Positions 1 to 6,418 are shown, counted from the first letter of the stretch. The stretch is 11,588 nt of DNA from Rhodoferax sp. (GCA_030833685.1 JAURGS010000056.1:1-11588), one strand, 5' to 3'. Program-made: numbers and translations. Notes: a model not told the origin generated them from the letters alone.

Positions 1-15
1 CTGAAAGCGTTGCAT
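1..15 (-). CDS. 5' end of an unidentified gene leaving the window
   Basis: Reading leftwards on the minus strand, an ATG at 15-13 opens a frame (M-Q-R-F-Q) that continues off the left edge. It is preceded by a good Shine-Dalgarno (AAAGGA, 5 bases before the ATG, at about 21-26), which is why I take it as a real start. Only five codons are visible, so no product can be named. It points the same way as the hutC remnant, so it could be a former hut-locus neighbour, but nothing in the five residues shows that. Confidence 0.4.
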
Positions 16-63
16 GATGGTCCTTTCCGGGTCGGGGTTGCCGGGAGTTGGAATACCTCACGC

Positions 64-87
64 CGACAACATGTAAATATATTGTCG
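64..87. promoter_or_regulatory. Near-palindromic operator-like site upstream of the left-edge gene
   Basis: CGACAA (64-69) and TTGTCG (82-87) form a perfect 6-bp inverted repeat around an AT-rich 12-base centre. Over the two 12-base half-sites, 9 of 12 positions are symmetric. The site lies about 50-70 bases upstream of the ATG at 15, where a transcription-factor operator would be expected, inside an AT-rich patch that could also hold the promoter. I see no clear -35/-10 pair. It might be a GntR/HutC-type site, given the nearby hutC fragment, but I cannot match it to a known consensus. Confidence 0.3.
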
Positions 88-404
88 TAATAATAGCAAG
101 CGACATCTAGCGTCGCAAGTGCTCTTGCATGAGTTCAATCCCTTGGAAACATGACGCACCGCGCCCTAAGAAGAAAAACGCGGCGTCCGGCAGCATGCAA
201 ACTATGCAAATATGCTGCTTAAATAGCCGTTGGGCGGAACAAGGCGCCTGACGCCTCAGTCATGTTTAGCTGATGCGTGCTGCGTTTGATGGGCTGCACC
301 CGCTAGCCACGGCAAACGCGTCTGCAAAGTCGTCGGAGTGCCGCGCTTAGAGCTGCGCACGCGCACTGAACGGTTCGTAAATTCGAACCCTGAGGCAGAA
401 AAAC
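88..404. other. Non-coding stretch, no gene supported
   Basis: No reading frame here looks protein-like. The only long minus-strand frame (about 256-468) runs across a terminator and has biased, non-globular composition. The one structured element is a 6-bp hairpin at 372-389 (GGTTCG / CGAACC with a TAAATT loop). It recalls a tRNA T-arm but lacks the 5-bp stem and 7-base loop geometry, and no other tRNA arms are present. Confidence 0.5.
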
Positions 405-442
405 GAAAAGGCCACCCGACGGATGGCCCTTTTTTGTTTTTT
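405..442 (+). terminator. Intrinsic terminator, probably bidirectional
   Basis: The stem GGCCA (410-414) / TGGCC (424-428) has two further inner G-C pairs. On the plus strand it is followed by a T-rich tract (about 430-442: TTTTTT-G-TTTTTT). On the minus strand the same stem is followed by TTTT-CG-TTTTT, so it could stop transcripts from both sides. No plus-strand gene ends just before it. It may mark the end of a minus-strand transcript coming from the old hutC side. Confidence 0.65.
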
Positions 443-830
443 GGTGGTGGAGTATAGCAGACTAGCAAACACTCATCCCGCAGGAGTGAGGCGTACCGTC
501 CTGAAATTGCCCCTCAATGAGGAATACGGGGGGCATCCAAGGACCTGCTCTAACCACCTCACTGGTTAGGGAATTTCCGTCCCAGTGCGTGTGTCGATTG
601 CTTGCTCCAACTTAGTGGCGCTTGCGTAGATCTGATTCTATCCCCGTCTAGCGTTTCTTACCGCCGCCAATGGTCCCGCCCGAAAAGGTGGCTGTGTGGT
701 GCTGGTCGCGGACATCTCGAACTCGCTCGGTCGCCGAAACCATGTTGACCGAACGCGTGACCCGCCTCAGATCCACTGTTGAAGGATCAGAACTTAATTT
801 CTGCTCCAAGGCCTTTTTGAAGTCAGAAAC
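443..830. other. Non-coding stretch downstream of the hutC remnant
   Basis: I find no supported gene. A short plus-strand frame at 670-903 has no good ribosome site, resembles no family I know and overlaps the hutC 3' end, so I leave it out. The clearest structure is a perfect 7-bp inverted repeat at 550-569 (CTAACCA / TGGTTAG, 6-base loop). It has no T-run, so it is not a classical terminator. Confidence 0.45.
550..569. repeat. Perfect 7-bp inverted repeat (hairpin)
   Basis: CTAACCA and TGGTTAG flank a six-base loop (CCTCAC). The palindromic arms could form an RNA hairpin or a protein-binding site. No T-tract follows on either strand, so termination is unlikely. Its function is unknown, and at this length it could be chance. 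Confidence 0.3.
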
Positions 831-1157
831 TCAAGAGTCGGAGGTGATAGCTGCAGTGGAAGGAGAAAACCGTGCCGTCAGCTCGTGTCCGTCCCCTGGG
901 TAGTGCAGTCGAACAGATGTGACAGGCAGGTTTCCTATCCAGGTACGTCGCTGAACCAACAGACAGGGGGTTTGGGGTTCGATCTTCAACAAAAGCGCCA
1001 CTTCCTCTGGTGCACCTTCTGCCCTGATCCGGTGCTCTGCTGATGTCCAGGGAACATGGTGAACCAACCACGGACCTGGCGACTCTTTAGAAAAATCCTG
1101 TTCTGCAGCAGCAGGTACGGCCTGCAGGTTGATCAAGCGTTCCTCGCGGCAGAAAGG
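831..1157 (-). pseudogene. hutC: hutC remnant: UTRA domain of the histidine-utilisation repressor
   Basis: The minus-strand frame reads as the C-terminal ligand-binding (UTRA) half of HutC, the GntR-family repressor of histidine degradation that binds urocanate. Recognisable stretches, in order, are PFCREERLINL, a WLVHHVPWTSAEHRIRA block, PCLLVQRRTW and VRLHYPGDGHELTARF. These are typical of HutC, and the natural C-terminus and stop (831-833) are present. The frame still reads as HutC up to about 1157 and then abruptly becomes transposase sequence on the opposite strand. The N-terminal winged-helix DNA-binding domain and the first part of UTRA are missing, about half of a usual HutC of roughly 240 residues. 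The remnant cannot bind DNA and is a pseudogene. The identification rests on motif recall, not on a search. Confidence 0.75.
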
Positions 1158-1945
1158 TTGATGCCACCACCATGCTGCGGTTTCGCCGCCTGCTCAACGA
1201 GCAAAAGTTGGGCGAGGCCCTGTTCGCACGCGTGGGCAAGGAATTGCAAGCGCGCGGCATCAAGGTCAACACCGGCACCATCGTGGACGCCACCATCATC
1301 GGCGCACCCAGCTCCACAAAGAACGCGGACAAGGCCAGAGACCCTGAAATGCACCAGACCCGCAAGGGCCAGCAGTGGTACTTTGGCATGAAACTGCACA
1401 TTGGTGTGGACAGTCAAACCGGACTGTCCCACAGCGCAGTGGTCACGGCGGCCAACGTGCATGACAAACATCCACTACCTGATTTGCTCCACGGCAACGA
1501 ACAGCGGGTCTATGGCGACTCGGCCTATGCCAGCCAGAAAGCGCTGATAGCCAGCAAGGCACCCAGGGCCAAGGACTTTACCAATCAGCGTACGCGCCGC
1601 GCAGGCGAGGTCGATGAAGTGCAGCGGGCCAAGAACCGCAACAAGTCGCGGGTGCGTGCTCGGGTTGAGCATGTCTTTGCGGTGGTCAAGCGGCTGTGGG
1701 GATTCACCAAGGTGCGCTATCGCGGACTACAGAAGAACGCCACACGCGCATTCACCGCCTTGGCGCTGGCCAACATCTACCTGTGCCGGGGGCATCTGCA
1801 GGGACAGTTGCGCCCGTAAGGGCCAAAAGCGGGGCCTCAAGGCCACGCGAACGGCCCAAATGGCCGGTGCGGGGGATCGCCCGGCCCGAAAAACCGCGCA
1901 ATTTAGTGCAGCACGGTAAATTTGGATGCCTTGTTCAGCGTAGCC
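1158..1945 (+). mobile_element. 5'-truncated IS5-family insertion sequence
   Basis: The element keeps the catalytic part of a DDE transposase and a 3' non-coding tail (1820-1945). The tail ends in a likely right terminal repeat that reads inwards as GGCTACGCTGAACAAGG (1929-1945). The next four bases are TTAG (1946-1949), which fits the YTAR target preferred by IS5-type elements. The left end, including the left terminal repeat and the transposase start, is missing: the sequence joins the hutC fragment directly at about 1157-1160. The element is therefore a non-autonomous scar. The right boundary is inferred from end-like sequence and the target motif. Confidence 0.65.
1160..1819 (+). pseudogene. 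IS5-family transposase, C-terminal fragment
   Basis: The frame reads D-A-T-T-M-L-R-F-R-R-L-L and continues with the DDE nuclease core. Counting from the internal ATG at 1172, the acidic residues are D39 (VDATII), D116 (VYGDSAY) and E166 (RARVEHVFAVVKR), so all three catalytic positions are intact. About 100 N-terminal residues expected for an IS5-type transposase (about 320 aa) are absent. Upstream of the DATTM block the frame soon meets a TGA (1130-1132) and the sequence belongs to hutC. The ATG at 1172 is an internal methionine of the family motif and has no ribosome site. The fragment is probably not expressed as an active transposase. Confidence 0.8.
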
Positions 1946-1990
1946 TTAGATTCGCATGGATCCAGAAGGATTTTCGACCGCACAAACGAC

Positions 1991-2025
1991 AAAAAGCCCG
2001 ACCTGTCCTAAGACAAGCCGGGCTT
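1991..2025 (-). terminator. Intrinsic terminator at the end of the phage late operon
   Basis: On the minus strand, AAGCCCG...CGGGCTT (2025-2019 with 2000-1994) plus an inner six-pair stem (CTTGTC/GACAGG, one wobble) around a TTAG loop make a long hairpin. A run of Ts follows (1995-1991). It starts six bases after the Rz stop codon, so it ends the lysis-cassette transcript. The other strand has only a weak T-tract (TTCATTTT). Confidence 0.85.
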
Positions 2026-2030
2026 CATTT

Positions 2031-2528
2031 TCAGGGTTCTATCGCTGATTGCTCTCGGTACCACCGCTGTACCTCCATCAGCATCAGGGTGGTCTGCGCA
2101 GCATCCTTGCTCAGCTGTTCGCAGCTTACCTCTCCGGCATCTCCTTTGGGAGTAGGTAGAGAGTCGGTGCGGGCTGGAGGAGTTCCGGCGGTAGCTTCGG
2201 AAAAGGCGGACAAATCCCCGCCACCGGCTGTGGTGATGTTGCACACCCCGCCAGTGCGACTGTCAGGCTGGCGATCAGCCAGCAGCTTTGACCTTTTTGC
2301 GTATTCATTCGAAATCTCCTGCGTGATTTGAGCTTGAGTCTGCCGCACATCGGCAACGCGTTGTTCCTGCCTTGCCTGGGTCAGCGCGATCTTTTGCTTT
2401 TCGGCATCCCATTCCTTCTGGATACGAGATGCGCCAATTTGCATGCCGAACAGCAGCGAAATGGGCAAAATTAGTGCCCCCAAAACGTGCGACCAGTTGG
2501 CCAGCATGAAGCGGCTAAGCCAGCTCAT
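2031..2528 (-). CDS. Rz: Rz-like inner-membrane spanin
   Basis: This 165-residue protein has the usual i-spanin architecture. It has one N-terminal membrane segment (about residues 11-33, hydrophobic around LGALILPISLLFGMQIGA) and a charged, Gln/Glu-rich helical stretch likely to form a coiled coil (about 35-85). A looser periplasmic tail with two cysteines (C96, C136) follows. The start ATG overlaps the endolysin stop as ATGA, which indicates translational coupling. Together with the nested Rz1 lipoprotein it should span the periplasm and fuse inner and outer membranes at the last step of lysis. i-spanins diverge strongly in sequence, so the call rests on topology, position after the endolysin and the embedded Rz1 frame. 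Confidence 0.85.
   Translation of the reverse strand: MSWLSRFMLANWSHVLGALILPISLLFGMQIGASRIQKEWDAEKQKIALTQARQEQRVADVRQTQAQITQEISNEYAKRSKLLADRQPDSRTGGVCNITTAGGGDLSAFSEATAGTPPARTDSLPTPKGDAGEVSCEQLSKDAAQTTLMLMEVQRWYREQSAIEP
2126..2308 (-). CDS. Rz1: Rz1-like outer-membrane spanin lipoprotein, nested in Rz
   Basis: A 60-residue frame lies wholly inside the Rz gene in a different frame. I chose the ATG at 2308 because AGGAG sits seven bases upstream. Longer readings of this frame would add a charged leader that spoils the signal peptide. Residues 1-21 form a lipoprotein signal (hydrophobic WLIASLTVALAG) with the lipobox L-A-G-C and Cys22 as the acylated residue. The mature part is about 39 residues and rich in proline (CPPFPKLPPELLQP), as in lambda Rz1. 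It would anchor in the outer membrane and bind the Rz periplasmic domain. Mature Rz1 also has a second cysteine (C33), which could form an intermolecular disulfide. Confidence 0.85.
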   Translation of the reverse strand: MNTQKGQSCWLIASLTVALAGCATSPQPVAGICPPFPKLPPELLQPAPTLYLLPKEMPER

Positions 2529-2989
2529 GGAGCTTCTCCGTCCAAGGCCAGCAGGTTGTGCTGTTTGATCAGACCAATGACCTTGTCCGAATAAGCGGGG
2601 TCAGTCGCATAACCCGCCTGCGATAGCGCCTTGGCAAAAGCCTGCGCAGTGGTGCAAGCAAAGCAAGCTTTGTAGCGGGGGTTACGCCTCAGAAACGCGG
2701 CGTGGTCATCAATGCTGGCTTGCCAGCTTTCGTATTTGCGCCACTTGGCAGGGACAACCAACCATTGCCCTTTGATGAATTCCTTGGTTGGGAGAGTCAA
2801 GGTCTCCCCCCTCCAACGGCTGTCAGCCTTGATACCAAAAAGGTTGTTGCCATTCCTGGCCAAACCAGACTCCCCCCAAGCGGACTCGAGAGCAGCTTGT
2901 GCGATTGTGATACTGGCAGGAACACCAGAGGTTTTGGCTGACGATACGGCGGCAGTGGTGAGTCGCATGATGAATTCACTGGGATTCAC
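2525..2989 (-). CDS. Endolysin, GH73 glucosaminidase (FlgJ-like)
   Basis: The 154-residue protein matches the peptidoglycan N-acetylglucosaminidase domain found in FlgJ and many phage lysins. Visible motifs are QAALESAWGES with the likely catalytic Glu35, N-N-L-F-G-I-K at about 48-54, a W-R-K-Y-E-S-W segment (83-89) before the HAAFL block, and YATDPAYSDKVI (127-138). There is no signal peptide or membrane segment, so it depends on the holin for export. The start is GTG at 2989: AAGGAG lies five bases upstream, and the GTG overlaps the holin stop as GTGA. Starting at Met8 would ignore that ribosome site. It cuts the glycan strands of the cell wall during lysis. Confidence 0.88.
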   Translation of the reverse strand: MNPSEFIMRLTTAAVSSAKTSGVPASITIAQAALESAWGESGLARNGNNLFGIKADSRWRGETLTLPTKEFIKGQWLVVPAKWRKYESWQASIDDHAAFLRRNPRYKACFACTTAQAFAKALSQAGYATDPAYSDKVIGLIKQHNLLALDGEAP

Positions 2990-3369
2990 ATCAGCTCCTT
3001 CACGTCTTTAGCCACTTGGTCAATTGAGTCGTCACGGCGGTTGTCGATGAAGGCAAAAGTCCAGCGAACCATGGCCCAACCTGGTAGGCCACATGCAAAG
3101 ATCAATCCACCCAGGGCGCACAGTCCCATGGTTGAGAAGGCCCAATGGTGTAACCCAAAGTGTTCGACGGTGATGGCGCCGCCGCCAATGCTGGACACCA
3201 CGGTGCTGATCAGGCCTACGGCCCATTCCCGTTTGTTTCGAGGTGGTGTCATGAGCATGACTACTACGGCGGCCAGGGTGGCCCCGCTGGCTACTGCCGC
3301 TGCGGTGCCTCCCAAGGCCTTATAAGCGACGGCCGCACTTGCCACACCAGAGCTTGTCGGTTCGGGCAT
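2986..3369 (-). CDS. Phage holin, three membrane segments
   Basis: The 127-residue protein begins M-P-E-P-T-S-S and has three likely membrane segments at about 20-41, 49-68 and 80-105. A basic loop (TPPRNKREW) lies between the first two, and the tail is charged (RRDDSIDQVAKDVKEL). This fits holins common in Burkholderiales prophages, and its place just before the endolysin supports the role of making the inner-membrane lesion that releases it. I chose the ATG at 3369, not an in-frame TTG at 3381, because GGAG lies six bases before the ATG and overlaps the TTG. The gene follows the 3385-3414 terminator, so its expression needs read-through or a promoter I cannot see. Confidence 0.8.
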   Translation of the reverse strand: MPEPTSSGVASAAVAYKALGGTAAAVASGATLAAVVVMLMTPPRNKREWAVGLISTVVSSIGGGAITVEHFGLHHWAFSTMGLCALGGLIFACGLPGWAMVRWTFAFIDNRRDDSIDQVAKDVKELM

Positions 3370-3384
3370 ACGAGTCTCCAAAGT

Positions 3385-3414
3385 AAAAAACCCGCATGAC
3401 CAAAGCCAGGCGGG
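3385..3414 (-). terminator. Intrinsic terminator between the radical SAM gene and the holin
   Basis: On the minus strand, CCCGC (3414-3410) pairs with GCGGG (3395-3391), with an inner TGGC/GTCA stem (one wobble, one mismatch) and a TTTG loop. TTTTTT follows (3390-3385). It lies about 36 bases after the radical SAM stop codon. It closes the fibre/maturase unit and separates it from the lysis cassette. Confidence 0.8.
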
Positions 3415-3450
3415 TATATGTTGAAATGGATAGTGAAATGAGAGCCGGAC

Positions 3451-4812
3451 TCAAGTCATCACAGATTGGTCTTGGATCAAGATTGGAATCACACGCTTGG
3501 TGGCCACTTCAGGAACACCACAGACTTCCCCGAAGATGTCCTTGCGATCCTCACGAAAGCCACCCTCGATGTAGTACGGAATGCAGCCAGTCAGGTACTC
3601 GATTGCTGCTGCCAGAAATGGCACGTTGTCCGAATAGGCTGCGTCACAGCCCGCATCCCAAAGCGGACCTTCCAGAAACATGCATGAGCCCTTGCACAGC
3701 TGCAGCACAGGGCAGCTCGAACAGTCCTTGCGCTTGCTCCAGTGAGTGGCAGTTCGCATCTTTACGGCTTGCAGGTTAGACACATGACCTATGCCGTGCA
3801 ACTGGCCGTTGGGCGCAATTGAAGCGGCGCTCACGTTCTGGCATGTCAGGAGATTGCCGTGCAGGTCAACAGCGATGCTGTCGGCCTTATCCATGCCGCA
3901 CTTCTGACCAAGCGCTGAAGCAGGCCTCGCAGTGCGAATGGACTGCACGAAGTCCATGATCTTTTGGTGCCCAATTTTGAAGCTCGCCACTTTACCCAAG
4001 CGCAACTCCTTGTAGGACATAGCACGAAAGCGTATGTGATCTGCATCCGACTGTAAAGTTGAAGCCAGACCACCACTGTCGTACGGGTCAATAAATGAAC
4101 CCTCACCAATTCGGACATCTTGGCCAAAGTGATCTTTAAGCCATTCCTGGATGTCTGCACGACTGCGATTGTTTTCGTGCAACATTGCGTTGATACTGAT
4201 GCGCCCCTGCGGATGCAAGCGAGCATATAGATCCATGATGGCTGTATGTTTCTCGGGATCTTTCAGCGGATCGGGGCCACGGGTGGACTGCCCAGGCCCG
4301 TCATGGGACAAGCCAACAGAAAAGCCTAATCTGTCGAGCCACTCGTTTTTTGCAGAATCGAGCAAGCTGCCATTGGTGATGATGCTGAACTGAGCCTCCG
4401 AGTACAGGCCGCGCAGGCGTTCGGCCAGAGGTTTGAGCGTCTTCCAGTACACCAAGGGCTCGCCACCCCAGAACTCGATGCGCTCTGGTAGCTCAATCAG
4501 AGCGTCTGTCAGTTGACTGATGAAAGGCTCGATGTCCTCCGGGTTGCTCGCATCCGCATGCGGCACAAAGCGCTGGTTGCAGTAACTGCATTCATAGTTG
4601 CAAGACAGCCCCAGGCTGATCTTGAGGATGCGCACTTGCCCTTTGCGACCGGGTTGGTTGACAGACACCACGGTGGCATCACGGAAAGTGCCAGGCTGAA
4701 CAGGCACCACCGGCGTGCCGTCCTGCCAGGTCAGCGTGGACAACTGGTTGTCGTAATGCAGCAAGACTTTCTGGTCGTCTTGACGCAAGGCGTGAATGGT
4801 GAAAGTGGTCAT
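3451..4812 (-). CDS. Radical SAM/SPASM enzyme, likely peptide or protein maturase
   Basis: The protein has 453 residues. The radical SAM motif C71-x3-C75-x2-C78 (CNYECSYC) binds the 4Fe-4S cluster that cleaves S-adenosylmethionine. It is followed by G-G-E-P (116-119), an ITNGS strand (145-149) and GLSHDGPG (167-174). A complete SPASM domain follows: C305, then G-x4-C324, the C-x2-C-x5-C-x3-C block (C364, C367, C373, C377) and a final C389. These are ligands for two auxiliary clusters, as in sulfatase-maturing enzymes and RiPP maturases. Residues 1-60 look beta-rich and might recognise substrate. After C389 is a 64-residue tail with two more cysteines (C410, C431). I chose the ATG at 4812, not an upstream in-frame codon (4881), because GAGG lies five bases before it and it overlaps the oxygenase stop as TGATG. 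Its likely substrate is the Cys-rich fibre tip (inference). An anaerobic sulfatase maturase is less likely because no sulfatase is nearby. Confidence 0.88.
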   Translation of the reverse strand: MTTFTIHALRQDDQKVLLHYDNQLSTLTWQDGTPVVPVQPGTFRDATVVSVNQPGRKGQVRILKISLGLSCNYECSYCNQRFVPHADASNPEDIEPFISQLTDALIELPERIEFWGGEPLVYWKTLKPLAERLRGLYSEAQFSIITNGSLLDSAKNEWLDRLGFSVGLSHDGPGQSTRGPDPLKDPEKHTAIMDLYARLHPQGRISINAMLHENNRSRADIQEWLKDHFGQDVRIGEGSFIDPYDSGGLASTLQSDADHIRFRAMSYKELRLGKVASFKIGHQKIMDFVQSIRTARPASALGQKCGMDKADSIAVDLHGNLLTCQNVSAASIAPNGQLHGIGHVSNLQAVKMRTATHWSKRKDCSSCPVLQLCKGSCMFLEGPLWDAGCDAAYSDNVPFLAAAIEYLTGCIPYYIEGGFREDRKDIFGEVCGVPEVATKRVIPILIQDQSVMT

Positions 4813-5498
4813 CAAAACCTCATTTCTTTGTGCAGCTCGATGTAGCTGTGACTGGCAATCTGAAAATTCACGACCAGGCACATGCGCGTGCCCTGCCCCC
4901 TGTAGGGGTTGGTTTCATGCCAGACGTAGGCGGGATGGATCAGGGTCTTGCCGGTATACGGCGGGATGGATAGCACTTTTTCCCAGTAGGGATAGTTCAC
5001 AGCGCCACGCGGGTCTTGCAGCAGCAATGCGTGCGTGCCATGGCGGTAGGACTTGCCCATTTCAGGGTCGTCATGGTCGGGGATGTCCAGGTAATGGATC
5101 AGGACGTGATCGACAGACTGGTGATAGTGCGGGAAGGTCCTACCGCCTGTCGTTTGCACATTCCCAAAGCATCTCCCCACAAGCCTCAACTCATCCGCCT
5201 GCTCGATATTCAAGGCTTGGCGTAGGTATTGCCTGTAAGCGTTGCAGGCCATCAACTCGAAAGAGACGATGGCGTTTTTCTCGGGGTGCTTGTTGGCCTC
5301 GTCGAAAAGGTTGTAATGCGTCGATGCGTAGAACTGCTTGGACTGCATGAATTTGAAGAAGTCTGGCGAAGACTCTGACAACTTGTCACGATCTGCCTCT
5401 TTGCGTTGCAGGACTGCCATGAGTTGCTGGCGCATTGGCTGTGGCAGCTCCATGTCAAACTCGGCAATGGGGGTGACCCAGTGGTTGGTGATCTTCAT
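4812..5498 (-). CDS. Putative 2OG-Fe(II) oxygenase
   Basis: This 228-residue protein resembles the phage-associated 2-oxoglutarate and iron-dependent oxygenases in having a jelly-roll-like pattern with a metal site. Residues 123-137 read P-H-Y-H-Q-S-V-D-H-V-L-I-H-Y-L, giving candidate ligands H124, H126 and possibly D130. A D-P-R motif lies at 162-164. The distal P-A-Y-V-W-H-E-T-N-P-Y block supplies H194, and R205, followed by M-C-L-V-V-N-F, is the likely 2-oxoglutarate-binding arginine. Such enzymes hydroxylate or otherwise oxidise side chains. The start overlaps the upstream stop as ATGA with GAGGTG upstream, and the gene is coupled to the radical SAM gene. The family call is moderately firm, since the spacing of the metal ligands is not the plain HxD...H textbook form. 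The substrate is unknown, and the fibre or the 307-residue protein are candidates. Confidence 0.68.
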   Translation of the reverse strand: MKITNHWVTPIAEFDMELPQPMRQQLMAVLQRKEADRDKLSESSPDFFKFMQSKQFYASTHYNLFDEANKHPEKNAIVSFELMACNAYRQYLRQALNIEQADELRLVGRCFGNVQTTGGRTFPHYHQSVDHVLIHYLDIPDHDDPEMGKSYRHGTHALLLQDPRGAVNYPYWEKVLSIPPYTGKTLIHPAYVWHETNPYRGQGTRMCLVVNFQIASHSYIELHKEMRF

Positions 5499-6418
5499 GC
5501 AACCACCTCAAATGGGACATCCAGCAGACCGGAATAGTTTCTGAAACCCAACTTGACCTTAAAGGCGTCACCAGAAACCAGGCCCAAGGCATGAACCTTG
5601 AACGAGGCTTTACCGTTGACGCTTCGCACCCGGCGCATCGGTAAATAGCCACCGGTTTCCTCCAGGTACAAAGTGGCATCCCTGCCCTCGGTACTGACCA
5701 CCTGGACAGTGACTTCATGCAGTCCATCCGCTTTAATCTCTCCACCCCCCGAGATCAACTCAAGCCTGGGAAAGGCCTCGTCCATGTCTGGCAAATAGTT
5801 GTAATCTTTGGCCTCGACAAATCCTTGCACATTACTTCTGTAACCCAAGGACAGGTTGTATTTGAGAGTCATGCTGCACTGGGTCAGCGGCGTATTGGCG
5901 AATGGTTGGTAGACGAACAAATTACTGGGGGTGCCCAAATTTCTGACCGAGCGCATGGGATGCATCTTGGTTGAAGTCTCAAATGCGATCGCGTTGTAAA
6001 AAGGGCGAAGATTGCCCTCATAGTCCACGCCACACACCCAAACCGCAGCATCAGACTTTTCTCCGCTACGGATAGACGGATCATCCAGGTCCAGTAAAGA
6101 ATATGAAGCTGCCTTGAAGTAACGACCTGCCAAATTCGGTGCAAGTGATTCACCCATAACCAAAGGCTTTCCCAACTGCACACAGGGAAGTCGGTCGTGG
6201 TAAACCCCAGTCACCTTGGGCGGCAATTGACCAGGCACGAAATGCCCTTCAAAGCGCAATGACCGGATACTTTCTGATTGATCGTCACCGGGATCGGCAT
6301 CGGCTTCAAATATGTGCTTCTCAATCTCGGTATAGGCGCTCAGGCAGACGACCCGCTCGGTCACCACCAGATCCAGAAAAACTGGATACGACATGCTGGA
6401 TACAGCTTTAAGAAACAT
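5495..6418 (-). CDS. Unknown tail-region protein with an Ig-like C-terminal domain
   Basis: I do not recognise this 307-residue protein. Residues 1-220 are mixed, with aromatic and polar stretches and four scattered cysteines (C25, C79, C129, C181), and no signal peptide or membrane span. Residues about 222-307 alternate hydrophobic and polar residues with glycine turns (HEVTVQVVSTEG, TLYLEETGGYLP, ASFKVHALGL, DAFKVKLGFRNYSG). This looks like an immunoglobulin-like beta-sandwich, common in phage adhesins. The start is firm: AGGAGG overlaps the fibre gene's stop codon and lies five bases from the ATG. It sits between the fibre and the two enzymes, so it may be a virion partner of the fibre, a second substrate, or an accessory that presents the substrate. 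The sequence does not decide between these. Confidence 0.75.
   Translation of the reverse strand: MFLKAVSSMSYPVFLDLVVTERVVCLSAYTEIEKHIFEADADPGDDQSESIRSLRFEGHFVPGQLPPKVTGVYHDRLPCVQLGKPLVMGESLAPNLAGRYFKAASYSLLDLDDPSIRSGEKSDAAVWVCGVDYEGNLRPFYNAIAFETSTKMHPMRSVRNLGTPSNLFVYQPFANTPLTQCSMTLKYNLSLGYRSNVQGFVEAKDYNYLPDMDEAFPRLELISGGGEIKADGLHEVTVQVVSTEGRDATLYLEETGGYLPMRRVRSVNGKASFKVHALGLVSGDAFKVKLGFRNYSGLLDVPFEVVA

Noticed and set aside
365..400. tRNA T-arm-like sequence (GGTTCG...CGAACC) as a possible tRNA or tRNA-derived att site
   Set aside because: The hairpin has a 6-bp stem and 6-base loop, not the 5+7 T-arm. No anticodon arm, D-arm or acceptor stem can be paired around it on either strand.
256..468. 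Minus-strand 70-residue frame
   Set aside because: It runs through the terminator stem and its T-tracts, has no ribosome site and no family resemblance.
670..903. Plus-strand 77-residue frame
   Set aside because: It has no Shine-Dalgarno, overlaps the hutC 3' end on the other strand and resembles no known protein.
1696..2331. Plus-strand 211-residue frame crossing the IS end, a terminator and the Rz gene
   Set aside because: It is a chance open frame, antisense to the Rz/Rz1 pair and out of frame with the transposase. Its composition is basic and low in hydrophobic core residues.
3451..4812. Anaerobic sulfatase-maturing enzyme
   Set aside because: The SPASM layout is shared with that family, but no sulfatase is present, and the gene is coupled to a fibre gene with a Cys-rich tail, so a phage protein substrate fits better. 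It is not excluded without a family search.
4813..4881. Longer start for the radical SAM protein (23 extra residues)
   Set aside because: The extension lies inside the oxygenase coding sequence. The ATG at 4812 has a GAGG five bases upstream and a TGATG overlap typical of coupling.
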